A stretch of 64,000 nucleotides of DNA from positions 1 to 64,000 of the forward strand of contig NZ_AUBY01000018.1 of assembly GCF_000429485.1 (NCBI RefSeq). The letters are read 5' to 3'. This stretch comes from Aliagarivorans marinus DSM 23064 (GTDB lineage Bacteria > Pseudomonadota > Gammaproteobacteria > Enterobacterales > Celerinatantimonadaceae). Positions 25,385 through 36,658 of this stretch are shown here, in pieces (positions within the stretch are counted from its first letter, which is position 1; each line of letters begins with the position of its first letter). The notes beneath the pieces were generated by a model. That model searched no databases, was not told the origin of the DNA, and saw only the letters and a list, made by a program, of their open reading frames with translations. The translations under genes were made by a program, and so were the position numbers.

Positions 25385-25946
25385 CTCTGCATTGGCGCGG
25401 CAAGGTGGCTTTACCCTAATTGAGTTGGTTATTGGCATTGTGGTGATGGCCATTGCCTTGGTGGTCAGCATCTCCTTTCTTTCTCCTCTAGCGCGCAAAA
25501 GCATTGAGCCCATCTACCAAGTGCGAGCGGCTGAGTTGGGCTACAGCCTGATGAATGAGATCTTTAGCAAGTCTTTCGATGAAAACTCCGATCATAACGG
25601 CGGCGGCCAGTGGCGCTGCGGGGAACAGCTCAATGGTGTTGATCAGCCCGCTTGCACCGAGCCAAGCAACTGGGGGCGAGATGGAGATGGAGATGATGAA
25701 GAGGAGCGCAATGCTTTTAACGATGTAGACGACTACATCACTGCGGGTTTTGTTGATATAAGCGATAGCTTAAATCAACCCGGGCTGGCTGACTTATACC
25801 GCGGATACCAATACCAGGTTGCAGTGGAAGAGCTAACTATTGATGGGGTGGTGGTTGATAGTGCACTTGCCAAGCAGCTCTTGTTAAAGATACGGGCTCC
25901 AGATGGTAGTACCTTTGCTTTCTCGCTCGAGAGGTGGAATTACTGA
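25374..25946 (+). CDS. mshD: MSHA minor prepilin MshD
   Basis: A 190-residue prepilin: leader MWTSSALARQGG, cleavage before FTLIEL, and stalk VIGIVVMAIALVVSISFL. An acidic insert (GDGDDEEERN) sits in the middle and two cysteines (RCGEQ, ACTEPS) follow the stalk. The ATG at 25374 overlaps the mshC end by 11 bases. Minor pilins of this type form or cap the pilus tip complex. Confidence 0.92.
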   Translation: MWTSSALARQGGFTLIELVIGIVVMAIALVVSISFLSPLARKSIEPIYQVRAAELGYSLMNEIFSKSFDENSDHNGGGQWRCGEQLNGVDQPACTEPSNWGRDGDGDDEEERNAFNDVDDYITAGFVDISDSLNQPGLADLYRGYQYQVAVEELTIDGVVVDSALAKQLLLKIRAPDGSTFAFSLERWNY

Positions 25947-26797
25947 TGCGGTATTTCCGACGCTCTGAGCAAGGGTTCACCTTAGTTGAATTGGTTATTA
26001 CCATAGTTTTACTGGGAGTGTTAGCCATTGCCACCGCTGACTTTATTCGCTCAGGAGCGCTGATCTTTCGGCGCGGGGCCGATCAGCAGCAGCTGGTAGG
26101 CGAGGCGCGCTTTGCAATTGCCCGGATTAATCGCGACTTAGTGAATGCGCTGCCGAACAGTGCCTTAGTAACCGACCTTGCCGGAAATCGTGCTCAACCA
26201 GGGCAAGGTGGGCCATGTTTAACATTTGTCCCAACTCAAAGCAGCGGTAGCTATATTGACCTGCCGATTAGCCCAAGTAGCACCAGCAGTTTTACCATTG
26301 TTCGCTCCTTTGATGACTCTAGCTCTGCCAACATTGCAGTCTATGTGTTGGACAGCTCTGAGGCCATCTGTGATGATGGCTCTGGTGCTCCCAATAGTTT
26401 GTGTGACGGCTCTGGTCAAAAGGTGCAATCGGTAAGCTCGGTCGCTCCTGTGGACGATCTTCCCAGAGACCCAGATGATGCTCTGCGTACCGTAACTCTG
26501 AGTGCTGCTGGCTCCTTTCCGGCGGCCTCTCCATCACAACGGTATTATTTTGTTGGTGCACCAGTGCGTTACTGTATCCGCAACAATCAACTACTGCGTG
26601 TTGCTCCTGCTTCGTTCAATTTAGACGATGATGGTGTAGCAATCAGCAACCAAATCGATACCCAGCGTGTCAGTCAGTTTATTGTTGAGTCCCCCAGCCT
26701 AACTCGCAATGGCCTGATTAATGTACGCTTGAGCTTTCTCGATGCCGATGAGTATATGGAGTTCAATTATGACCTTAGTGTGGCCAATCAGCCTTAA
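25946..26797 (+). CDS. mshO: MSHA minor prepilin MshO
   Basis: A 283-residue prepilin-like protein: leader MRYFRRSEQG, cleavage before FTLVEL, stalk VITIVLLGVLAIATADF and a large globular domain with several cysteines. ATG 25946 overlaps the mshD TGA (TGATG); an upstream GTG at 25934 lies in mshD. It is comparable to GspJ/PilW-type tip pilins. Its 3' end overlaps mshP. Confidence 0.92.
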   Translation: MRYFRRSEQGFTLVELVITIVLLGVLAIATADFIRSGALIFRRGADQQQLVGEARFAIARINRDLVNALPNSALVTDLAGNRAQPGQGGPCLTFVPTQSSGSYIDLPISPSSTSSFTIVRSFDDSSSANIAVYVLDSSEAICDDGSGAPNSLCDGSGQKVQSVSSVAPVDDLPRDPDDALRTVTLSAAGSFPAASPSQRYYFVGAPVRYCIRNNQLLRVAPASFNLDDDGVAISNQIDTQRVSQFIVESPSLTRNGLINVRLSFLDADEYMEFNYDLSVANQP

Positions 26798-27260
26798 GCG
26801 CCAGCGAGGCAGCGCCTTGATGATCGCTATCTTTGTCATTGTGGTTTTGGCAATGTTAGCTACTGGCCTGCTGAGGATGATCGATGACAGCTCACGTAAT
26901 ACGGCTTGGGAGGTATTGGGCTTGCGGGCCGAGCTAGCCGCCCAATCTGGCCTAGAGCAAGCTTTGGCAAGCCTCTTTCCTCTGGGGCAAAGCGCTGCTG
27001 ACAATACAGCTTGCCCAGTACAAAGCCCTCCAAGTGTTTATGGGCAGGTCATAAACCGAAGCTTTACCGCTAGCGGAGCAGAAAACTGTAGTGTGAATGT
27101 ACTGTGCCGCCCTGTTACTCCGACTCCGTTAGATGATGCGCATGTTATAAGCCGGATAGGAAGTGCTCGCTTTTTTGACCTCGAGGCGACAGGATCCTGT
27201 GGTAGTGGCGAAATTGAGGTGCAGAGAATAGTCGCGATTCAGGCTCGCAGCGGAACATAG
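26769..27260 (+). CDS. mshP: MSHA biogenesis protein MshP
   Basis: A 163-residue protein of the PilX/GspK-like family: short N-terminus with LKRQRGSALM, a stalk helix IAIFVIVVLAMLATGLLRMI, and four cysteines. The RGSAL in place of GFTLIE is typical of MshP, whose position +5 residue is not glutamate. ATG at 26769 overlaps mshO by 29 bases. Followed 15 bp later by mshQ. Confidence 0.88.
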   Translation: MTLVWPISLKRQRGSALMIAIFVIVVLAMLATGLLRMIDDSSRNTAWEVLGLRAELAAQSGLEQALASLFPLGQSAADNTACPVQSPPSVYGQVINRSFTASGAENCSVNVLCRPVTPTPLDDAHVISRIGSARFFDLEATGSCGSGEIEVQRIVAIQARSGT

Positions 27261-27275
27261 CCAGAAGGAAAAGTT

Positions 27276-30200
27276 ATGCAGTACTTAACACCTTGCTTCG
27301 CTTTGCTACTTACTTACTTTGTCGCGTTATCTACTTGGGCGAGCAGCCCTGACCAGGTGTTTGTTGACGGTGTGGCTATTACTGATCCCAGCAAAATGAT
27401 CCAGTTTGAAGCGAAAGCTAGGTTATTAAACAGCCCTTCAAATAACTTATACACCTACCGATTGCAGGACCGCAGTGATGACAACGGGATTCCCAGTCAC
27501 AAACGTAGCTGTGGTGATGTCTGGTGTAGTAAGCGTGACCAGGTGATAGCTTCCCTCGCATTACCTGATTTTTCCCAGTGTCGTAGCTCTAGTAATGAGA
27601 GTCATGTTATCAATAGTGGTGGTTCAGCGACGTTAGCTCAGGGCGAGTATCAAAATGTGATTCTCAATAGCGGCGCGAAGCTTGAGTTTACGACTTCGGG
27701 TGGTGCGTACCGGATGCAAGATTTGATCGTGAATGGTGGTGCGAAACTGACGTTTTCTACCGGTCGTTATTGGCTCAATAGCTTGACGATAAACAGCGGT
27801 GGGAAAATCGAGCTGCCGAATTCCGGTTTGGTGCAGATATTTGTTAATAACAACTTAGTCATAAATGGTAGCGCCAACCTGAATAAAGGGGGAGATCCTA
27901 ACAACCTGCTGATTGCTTCTTATGGAAGCGTCAACGTCAACAATCCGAACAGTATCGCTGGATATATCTATGCTGAAGACAACATTCTGATTAATGGCAA
28001 CAATGTTCAGATTGAAGGTGGTTTAGTAGGGGCTCAAGTCCAACTAATGAGTAATGTAGATGTTACTTACCGCGCTCCACAGTTGGATGATTTATGGCAA
28101 CCTGACTGTGATAATGGGGCACCTCTTCACCTACAATATGGCCGCTCTTATTTCTCGGGGCCGAGTGGCAACGGGGCAACAGTCATCTTTGATCAGCCTT
28201 ATGAGGAAACGCCCCTTGTATTTGTGATGACCCCCATTGACGCAAGTGACCCAAACGGTGACGGCCCGGTCGCTGCATTACTTGACGGTGTTTCGACCAC
28301 GGGGTTTAACTGGGTTAGGCAAGAACCTCCTCGGAGGGAAGGTAGCAGTTACACCCCTTCCAAGAATATCGAAGCATTGGATTGGATAGCGATAAGCCCC
28401 GGGGATTTCACCTTGGCAGACGGAAGACGTATCGTTGCTAAGGCGATAAACACCCGTGATGCAGTGGGCTTAGGGGGAAATCGTTACACTGACGTTGATT
28501 TGGACTTCAGGCCGGATGTGCTACTTAATCAGCTTCAAAGTCGCAGTGGCAACAATTGCTGGTTTACTGCTACCTCATTGATCAACAACGACACGATCCG
28601 CTTGGCAGTAGACCCCAGTGAGGTATATGAAAATCAAGGAGGCCGGCGTTGTCAGGAGGGGGGATACCTTCGTGATGAGCTGGTCGTAGATGAAACTATT
28701 GGCTATCTTGCAACGACATCTGGCCAGGGTGTGTTAACTGCAAATGGTAAGTCGGTGCCTTATCTTTTCGGCACGGCAAGCACCGCTTCCGGCGACCCTT
28801 CTCGCGCATGCCAAACAACACATAGCTTTCCGTCTGGGCTGTTTAACTCTACGCCATTGCTGGTTGCAGGGAAAAATTCTCGCAATGGTGGTAACGGTGG
28901 CTGGCTACGACGATGCCAGCATAGCGCCTCGGAATTTTCGATGGTCATCGAAGAAGACCAGTATAGAGATTTTGAGCGCAACCATATTCCCGAAGGCTTC
29001 TCATTTGTCGCTTTAGAACAGGATGAAATTGTTGGGATACCAGACTTGGAGATTAGCGCTCCGAGCTTAGGTCTAAGTTGTGACATCCATGAAATCACCC
29101 TTCGCGCCACTCTCGACGGTCAAACTGACCAAAGCTTTCTCGGCAATGTAGTTTTGAGTACCGATACAAATCGCGGAATTTGGAGCACCATTGATGCTGA
29201 TGGTAGTTTAACCCCTGCTTCTCAAACTGATAATGGCAGTGCCAACTATCAGTTTGTCGCCAGTGATCAGGGGGAAGTTACGCTAGGCCTGTTCCATTCT
29301 CCCGAGGGCGATGTGGAAATTACCGTGGCAGACGGTGCGTTAAATGCGAGCACCACCGTACGCCTTTCAGCTTACGGGCTACGGGGAGAGCTCGTAAGCA
29401 CCCAAGACTGGGGAAGCAATCCTCACATCGCCAACGAACCGTTTAGCTTAACGTTGACGGCTGTGGGTAAAGATGAATCTGGTGCGGATTGTAGTCCGCT
29501 TACCAATTATGCCGGCAGTAAAAACATCGCGTTTTGGACCGACTATCAAACGCCTAATTCGGGCTCGCGACTACTCAGTGTGAATGATACCGCTGTCGGT
29601 GCCAGTGAGGCTGACCGAGTCACACTCGCGGTGACCTTTAGCGATGGTGAGAGCGAAGCGATTGCGCTGCACTACAACGATGCCGGAAGGCTTGCCATCA
29701 ACTATTGGGATGAGGTGGGCAGTATCGTCGATGACGCCACGGTTACCCTGCGCGGCAGCGATAGCGCGGATATCTTGCCTGAGGCGCTGGTGTGGATCGG
29801 TGTGCAGAGTAGTGGTGGCAATGCGAATCCCGGAGGTACCGCAACTACCGGGGATAAGTTTGTGCCAGCAGGTGAGGCGTTCTCTGGCCGACTTCAGGCG
29901 ATCACTGCCAACTGCAGTAGTGCTGTGACAAACGAAGATTGTTGGGCAATTAGCTTTGTGTCGGACCTTGAGGCCAGTATCGGTATGAGCCTCGAAACAC
30001 CGACTGGTGGCGCTTCCGGTACAGTCTATATCGCAGAGAATTTCCCCAGTTGGGGCAAAGGCGGGCTATCGTTCGATGAGCTGTCTTGGGGGGAAGTTGG
30101 CTCCATCGTTCTAAGCGGGGAGGTTGACCTATATCTCGGTTGGGATGTCGGCGGCGCCAACTCCGACGATCTGGGGTTGCGATTACGAGCAGAGCAAAGC

Positions 30201-31163
30201 GTAGGGCGCTTCTACCCGGCCTACTACGAGCTGCTGGCTTATAGTGGATCGCTTGCAACTGTTAACCCTGGCTGTGATTTAGGGGGCTTTACCTATACCG
30301 GGGCGAGGGGGAATTCAGCTCAACATCTCGCTTGGCGGATCGAAGCGCGCAATGCCGCTAGTAAGGTTGTGAGCAACTACACCCTAGGTCGCTATAGTGT
30401 TGGGCGAATCGGCGAGAACTGGAGCGTATCTTCGACTAGCTTGAGCGCTCGGTTCTGGGTGGATGATGCCACCAGTGCAGAGAATGATACCGATGGCTAT
30501 GCTATTAATTGGCAGGAAGGTGTGATTGAGTATCCGCCGTCTGGTGCTGTTCGCGGTCTAGAAAGTGGTATTACTAAAAATCAAACTGACGAAGAAGAGC
30601 CCATATTAGATGCTGTAATACAGCACACCTTTATTGGACCAGATGGCAGCGTGTTGCGCTCTCAGGCTAAGATCGACGACAGCAGTACTGGCTTTGTGTG
30701 TGATGGTTTGGGTATGTGTGAGCTCGATCTCATGCCGGAGCTTCGTCACGGGCAGATCTATGCTCCCAATTCGTTTGGCAGTGAGCTGCAAAGCATACTT
30801 GTGCAACCCGAACTGCAGTACTTCGTTGGTGGCAGGTACCAACAGAACTCCCAAGACACCTGCAGTGAAATCAGTTCTAGTGACCTTATGGTTGCGCCAT
30901 CGCAAGATGGGGCTCCGTTAGTTTGCGTCCTCCCTGTTGACGGGGTGAGTTCCATCCTTTCCATTGAACGCGCAACAGCGGATAAAGGTATCTGGAGTTT
31001 GCTGTTTGCTGTACCGCAGGGGCCTGTTGATGCAGATAAGACTGGCCAGTGTACCTATACGATTAACAATGCAGTGTTTCCTTGGCTGAGTCCTGCAACT
31101 GGCGAAGTCAGCTTTGGCTGGTTCCGGCAAAACGATCGGGTGATCTTCCGGCGCTCACTCTGA
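27276..31163 (+). CDS. mshQ: MshQ family giant pilus-associated protein (copy 1)
   Basis: A 1295-residue secreted protein with a signal peptide (CFALLLTYFVALSTWAS). Modules in order: a repetitive beta-helix-like section (~115-275) rich in Asn-Gly-Ser strands (for example LIVNGGAKLTFSTGRYWL), a beta-sandwich-like module (~285-590) containing VTPID-like FVMTPIDASDP, a section with LSCDIHE and ASTTVRLSAYG (~600-700), and a C-terminal half of the DUF6701/MshQ type ending GWFRQNDRVIFRRSL. It is the last gene of the MSHA operon in relatives and is thought to sit at the pilus tip or surface. A ribosome site AAGGAAA precedes the ATG. A second copy follows. Confidence 0.9.
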   Translation: MQYLTPCFALLLTYFVALSTWASSPDQVFVDGVAITDPSKMIQFEAKARLLNSPSNNLYTYRLQDRSDDNGIPSHKRSCGDVWCSKRDQVIASLALPDFSQCRSSSNESHVINSGGSATLAQGEYQNVILNSGAKLEFTTSGGAYRMQDLIVNGGAKLTFSTGRYWLNSLTINSGGKIELPNSGLVQIFVNNNLVINGSANLNKGGDPNNLLIASYGSVNVNNPNSIAGYIYAEDNILINGNNVQIEGGLVGAQVQLMSNVDVTYRAPQLDDLWQPDCDNGAPLHLQYGRSYFSGPSGNGATVIFDQPYEETPLVFVMTPIDASDPNGDGPVAALLDGVSTTGFNWVRQEPPRREGSSYTPSKNIEALDWIAISPGDFTLADGRRIVAKAINTRDAVGLGGNRYTDVDLDFRPDVLLNQLQSRSGNNCWFTATSLINNDTIRLAVDPSEVYENQGGRRCQEGGYLRDELVVDETIGYLATTSGQGVLTANGKSVPYLFGTASTASGDPSRACQTTHSFPSGLFNSTPLLVAGKNSRNGGNGGWLRRCQHSASEFSMVIEEDQYRDFERNHIPEGFSFVALEQDEIVGIPDLEISAPSLGLSCDIHEITLRATLDGQTDQSFLGNVVLSTDTNRGIWSTIDADGSLTPASQTDNGSANYQFVASDQGEVTLGLFHSPEGDVEITVADGALNASTTVRLSAYGLRGELVSTQDWGSNPHIANEPFSLTLTAVGKDESGADCSPLTNYAGSKNIAFWTDYQTPNSGSRLLSVNDTAVGASEADRVTLAVTFSDGESEAIALHYNDAGRLAINYWDEVGSIVDDATVTLRGSDSADILPEALVWIGVQSSGGNANPGGTATTGDKFVPAGEAFSGRLQAITANCSSAVTNEDCWAISFVSDLEASIGMSLETPTGGASGTVYIAENFPSWGKGGLSFDELSWGEVGSIVLSGEVDLYLGWDVGGANSDDLGLRLRAEQSVGRFYPAYYELLAYSGSLATVNPGCDLGGFTYTGARGNSAQHLAWRIEARNAASKVVSNYTLGRYSVGRIGENWSVSSTSLSARFWVDDATSAENDTDGYAINWQEGVIEYPPSGAVRGLESGITKNQTDEEEPILDAVIQHTFIGPDGSVLRSQAKIDDSSTGFVCDGLGMCELDLMPELRHGQIYAPNSFGSELQSILVQPELQYFVGGRYQQNSQDTCSEISSSDLMVAPSQDGAPLVCVLPVDGVSSILSIERATADKGIWSLLFAVPQGPVDADKTGQCTYTINNAVFPWLSPATGEVSFGWFRQNDRVIFRRSL

Positions 31164-31349
31164 GCGGATTCAAATAAAGGGTGAGTATTCAGCGACTGCC
31201 GATAAAGTAGCTCGTTATTGTTGGTATTGCGCCCAAACTCCCTTTTTCCATGCGGTTGCACAAAAACAGCTACATGATTTTTGTAGTACCAAGTACTTAC
31301 ATTACATAGTATTAGCGGCTAGTGTTTAGGTGTTGTTGATATTGTTGTG

Positions 31350-34300
31350 ATGTTTCGTGTGGCACGTTTAATTCGTTTTAAAGCTTTACTATTTCTGCTA
31401 TTCGTTCCTACATGGCGAGTTGCCGCAGTCGAGTGCCTAGACGTATTTCCTACTCCTGCTTCGTCCTCCCACCCTAGTGGGATCCTTGATATAAACTGGT
31501 TGGCGAAGGTATATGGCTCTGACGCTGGTGAGATGGCGTTTAGCCAAATCAACCAAGTTGGTAATGATGGCGACAGCTGTCCCGATGTGGGTATGGAGTG
31601 TCGTGCAACTGGGCCGAGTCAGCCCGGTGACAATGTCTCGATAAAAACCCAAGGCGGGGGGAGCAATGTACGCCCAGGCTACCAAGAAACCGTTGTGTTG
31701 GGAAACGGTACGACCAATAGCTCCTATGACACCGATACATTTAGAGACATCAATGCCAGCAACACCCGCGTAGATATTACCTTTGCCGCCAACCCCGGCG
31801 GTAGTTCCGAGACCGAATATTTTTTGCGTAGCCTCTCATTAGGTTATCAAGGGGTGTTGCGGATGGCTCCGGGAACCTACTGGGTACAAAATGATTTCAT
31901 CTTGCAAAACGAAACCCAACTCATTGTCCAAGGCTCCGGTGTCGTTAGGATCTTTATTGGTGGCCAATTCCAAGCTAATTACCAATCTAGACTCAATCAA
32001 GATGCCGCAAATGGTGGTGCGCCTGAGCAGTTGCTTATCTATACCGGAACCAACATAACCCTGGCCAACGAAGTTCAAGCGAGCGTTTACGGGTATGCGA
32101 GAGGTCAAGCGCAGTTAAACTATCGTGCTGAGATAGAAGGTGGATTACACGCAGCTAATAGCAGAGTCATAATGGACAACGAGTCTGTTATTCGAGGGAG
32201 TGGAGACGCGACAAGCTTAGAGTTTTACCCGTTGTGTGGAGCCAGCAATCAAGAGCCAATGAACCTGCAGTTTGGTCGCTCTGCTATCGCTTCCCAGAAC
32301 AGCAATGGCGCAACAGTCACCTTTGAGCAGGTATATAGTGAGCCTCCCTTGGTTTTTATTATGACGCCTATCGATGAGAATGACCCCGATAACGATGGGC
32401 CTGTGGCAGCCATATTGACCAGTGTGACCAGCAGTGGTTTTTCTTGGGCGCGTCAGGAGCCGCCGGGTAACGATACTCCCTCGCAAAATATCCCCAGTGT
32501 TGACTGGATCGCCATCAATCAAGGCGAGTTTACCCTCAGTGATGGGCGGCGGGTTTTGGCTGGCAGTGTTGCTGTTGATAACGCGCAAGGATTGCGAGGC
32601 AGCGGCTACACATCGGTGAGTGATGATCCCGGCTACGACGTTTGGCTTACTCAGATGCAATCGAGAAACAACAATTGCTGGTTGACCACACTGGCGCGTG
32701 AGCAACGCAATGGTCCGGGAGTTCGAGTGGCATTGGATGCCAGTGGCGCATCAGTACTTCGTTTCTTGTGTGCGCCAGGATTTACTCTGGCTAATCGGCT
32801 TCAAGAGGAAACGGTTGGCTATTTTTTGACCGAATCTGGTTCGGGAAGCGCGTTGATTAGCAATCAAACGGTGCGTTACCAGTTTGGCTCTGCGAGTAAC
32901 ACGGATCGCCAAGCGGGGCAGTCTCCTTCACGGCAGTGTGCCTTTATCAATCGTTACCAGTCTGGTTGGTTTAGTGAAGAGCCTGTTATGGTTGCAGGTA
33001 AATCGTCTCGCAAAGGTTCTGATGGTGGCTGGGTAAGACGCTGCTTACATGGGGCACAAGAGTTCTCCTTTGTGGTGGATGAAGATCAGTACCAAAACGC
33101 GGACAGGCAGCATCAAAACGAAGATCTCAGCTTTATGGCGTTCAGCTATAGCGAAGATGTTGGCGAGTCGGGGTTAGAGATCAGCGCGCCCAGTTTTGGT
33201 TTAAGTTGCGACATTCATGAAGTCACCATTCGCGCCACCCTCGACGGTCAGACCGATCAAAGCTTCCTTGGCAATGTATCTTTGAGTACCGACACCAACC
33301 GTGGAATTTGGAGCCCCATTGATGCTGATGGCAGCTTAACTCCTGCTTCCCCAACCGATAATGGCAATGCTAATTATCAGTTTGTGTCCAGCGACCAGGG
33401 TGAAGTGACGTTGGGGCTGTTTCATGCCTTGGAGGGTGATGTCGAGATCACTGTGGCGGATGGTGCGTTAAACGCGAGCACCACCGTTAGTCTGTCGGCC
33501 TATGGATTGCGCGGGGAGCTAACCAGCACACGGGGTTGGGGGGCCAACCCGCATATCGCCAACGAGCCGTTTAGCCTCACCCTAACTGCGGTGGGCAAGG
33601 ACGAGTCGGGCGCTGATTGTAGCCCTCTCACTGATTATGCCGGCAGTAAAAACATCGCGTTTTGGAGCGACTACGTGCAGCCGAGTAGCGGCACTCGCCA
33701 GCTTAGTGTGGAAGGTAATGCAGTGGGTGCCAGTGAAGCGGCGCGCACCACGCTGGCGGTGAGTTTTAGCGACGGAGAAAGCGACCCCATCGCCCTGAAT
33801 TATAACGATGCCGGAAGGCTTGCCATCAACTATTGGGATGAGGCCGGTAGTATCGTCGATGATGCCACGGTTACTCTGCGCGGCAGTAATGATGCCGATG
33901 TTTTGCCCGCCGCTTTGGTTTGGACAAACGTTGAGAATGGTTCCGGCGGGGCAAACCCTGAGGGTACAGCAACAGGTGGTAGTGGGTTCGTTGCTGCTGG
34001 TGCAACGTTTTCTGGTCGTTTACAGGCTCTGGTAGCTGATTGTGCAGACGTTTCTAACATCAACTGTCAGGCACACAATTTTGTTCCAGATAACTCTGCC
34101 GTTATCTCTCATTCGTTGGAGACCCCGGCTGAGTCTTTAGGGGGAGCTACAGGTAGCTTTGAGGGTAATGAGGAGCAGAGTTGGTCGCTTGGGGGCTATA
34201 ATTTTGCCTCGCTATCGTGGAGTGAAGTTGGCTCCATCGTCCTAAGCGGTGAGATTGAGCAATATCTCGGTTGGGATGTTAGCGCCGCAAACACGGATAA

Positions 34301-35294
34301 TCTGGGGCTTCTATTACGGGCGGAGCAAAGCGTAGGGCGCTTCTACCCGGCTTACTACGAACTGTTGCCTCATACTACTACCTCGCTGGCTCCCGTGAAC
34401 CCCGGCTGTGGTATTGGAGGTTTTACTTACACTGGTGCCACTGGCGGCGATGCACAACATCTCGCCTGGAAGATTGAAGCGCGCAATGTGTCGGGCGTCT
34501 TGGTCTCAAACTACGACCAACAGTTATATAACGTAGGCAGCGTGGGCCAGAGCTGGCGAGCCAAAACGGCAAGCGTGGATAATCGCTTATGGGTAGCCAC
34601 GCCCGAAGCCGCCGATGCGAGCGCTTGGGATGAGGGCGCGATCAACTACCCACCAAGAGACAGCACTACCAATATCGGCTTGGCCAGTGGTATCACCAAG
34701 TCGCTTACCGCAGAAGTCCCCACCAATGACGAGATTATTCAGATCTACTATCAAGGCTTGGATGGCAGCATCTTGCGATCAGTTGACGGTAACTTTAAGT
34801 GCCATGGGAATGGCTGGTGCGACTTGGGCACCATGCCGCAGTTGCGCCATGGCCGGATCTTCTCGCCCAACTCCTTCGGCAGTGAGCTAGAGAGCATTCG
34901 GGTGCAGCCTCAGCTGCAGTATGTCGATGATAACGGCCAGTTTGTGCTAAATAGCGACGACAATGGCTGCACTGTGCCACTGGCCAACTACTGGCAAAGT
35001 GATAACTGCACAGCGGGGGAGGCGGCACTGTTTCCCATGACCCAGGAGTTTGGCTCCTCGCAAAACGGCCTACTGCAACAGCGTTTTGACCCCGGTAACC
35101 AGATGGAAACTGGCCAGGTCTGCTATTGGTACGATCATGATTTTGACCCCACTGTGCCCAGCTTGCTATGGCTGCGCGATGACTGGAATGGCGATGGTGC
35201 TCATAGCAGCGACGATGACCGGGCAGGCCGTGGCGAGGTCAGTTTTGGCTGGTTCCGGCAAAACGATCGGGTGATTTTCCGCCGTTCGCTCTAA
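31350..35294 (+). CDS. MshQ family giant pilus-associated protein (copy 2, paralogue)
   Basis: A 1314-residue paralogue of the upstream MshQ, with signal peptide (LIRFKALLFLLFVPTWRVAA) and the same module order. The N-terminal third is diverged, the sections LEISAPS…LSCDIHE to TVTLRGS are very close, and both proteins end FGWFRQNDRVIFRRSL. It lies 186 bp after copy 1 with no terminator between them. The start could be GTG 31347 or ATG 31350; no strong ribosome site is visible. Most MSHA loci I know end in a single mshQ, so this is a local duplication. It is the last gene before mreB. Confidence 0.87.
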   Translation: MFRVARLIRFKALLFLLFVPTWRVAAVECLDVFPTPASSSHPSGILDINWLAKVYGSDAGEMAFSQINQVGNDGDSCPDVGMECRATGPSQPGDNVSIKTQGGGSNVRPGYQETVVLGNGTTNSSYDTDTFRDINASNTRVDITFAANPGGSSETEYFLRSLSLGYQGVLRMAPGTYWVQNDFILQNETQLIVQGSGVVRIFIGGQFQANYQSRLNQDAANGGAPEQLLIYTGTNITLANEVQASVYGYARGQAQLNYRAEIEGGLHAANSRVIMDNESVIRGSGDATSLEFYPLCGASNQEPMNLQFGRSAIASQNSNGATVTFEQVYSEPPLVFIMTPIDENDPDNDGPVAAILTSVTSSGFSWARQEPPGNDTPSQNIPSVDWIAINQGEFTLSDGRRVLAGSVAVDNAQGLRGSGYTSVSDDPGYDVWLTQMQSRNNNCWLTTLAREQRNGPGVRVALDASGASVLRFLCAPGFTLANRLQEETVGYFLTESGSGSALISNQTVRYQFGSASNTDRQAGQSPSRQCAFINRYQSGWFSEEPVMVAGKSSRKGSDGGWVRRCLHGAQEFSFVVDEDQYQNADRQHQNEDLSFMAFSYSEDVGESGLEISAPSFGLSCDIHEVTIRATLDGQTDQSFLGNVSLSTDTNRGIWSPIDADGSLTPASPTDNGNANYQFVSSDQGEVTLGLFHALEGDVEITVADGALNASTTVSLSAYGLRGELTSTRGWGANPHIANEPFSLTLTAVGKDESGADCSPLTDYAGSKNIAFWSDYVQPSSGTRQLSVEGNAVGASEAARTTLAVSFSDGESDPIALNYNDAGRLAINYWDEAGSIVDDATVTLRGSNDADVLPAALVWTNVENGSGGANPEGTATGGSGFVAAGATFSGRLQALVADCADVSNINCQAHNFVPDNSAVISHSLETPAESLGGATGSFEGNEEQSWSLGGYNFASLSWSEVGSIVLSGEIEQYLGWDVSAANTDNLGLLLRAEQSVGRFYPAYYELLPHTTTSLAPVNPGCGIGGFTYTGATGGDAQHLAWKIEARNVSGVLVSNYDQQLYNVGSVGQSWRAKTASVDNRLWVATPEAADASAWDEGAINYPPRDSTTNIGLASGITKSLTAEVPTNDEIIQIYYQGLDGSILRSVDGNFKCHGNGWCDLGTMPQLRHGRIFSPNSFGSELESIRVQPQLQYVDDNGQFVLNSDDNGCTVPLANYWQSDNCTAGEAALFPMTQEFGSSQNGLLQQRFDPGNQMETGQVCYWYDHDFDPTVPSLLWLRDDWNGDGAHSSDDDRAGRGEVSFGWFRQNDRVIFRRSL

Positions 35295-36607
<1,313 letters not shown>

Positions 36608-36625
36608 TCCGCTGTTAACAGCGAC

Positions 36626-36645
36626 AAAGGGCCGCAAGGCCCTTT
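36626..36645 (+). promoter_or_regulatory. Hairpin in the mreB-mreC gap
   Basis: A perfect 8-bp stem AAAGGGCC / GGCCCTTT closes a GCAA (GNRA) tetraloop at 36634-36637, 13 bases before the mreC ATG. There is no T tract, so it is not a full terminator; it could stabilise the mreB end or lower mreC translation. Confidence 0.6.
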
Positions 36646-36658
36646 ATAGTATTAAGCA

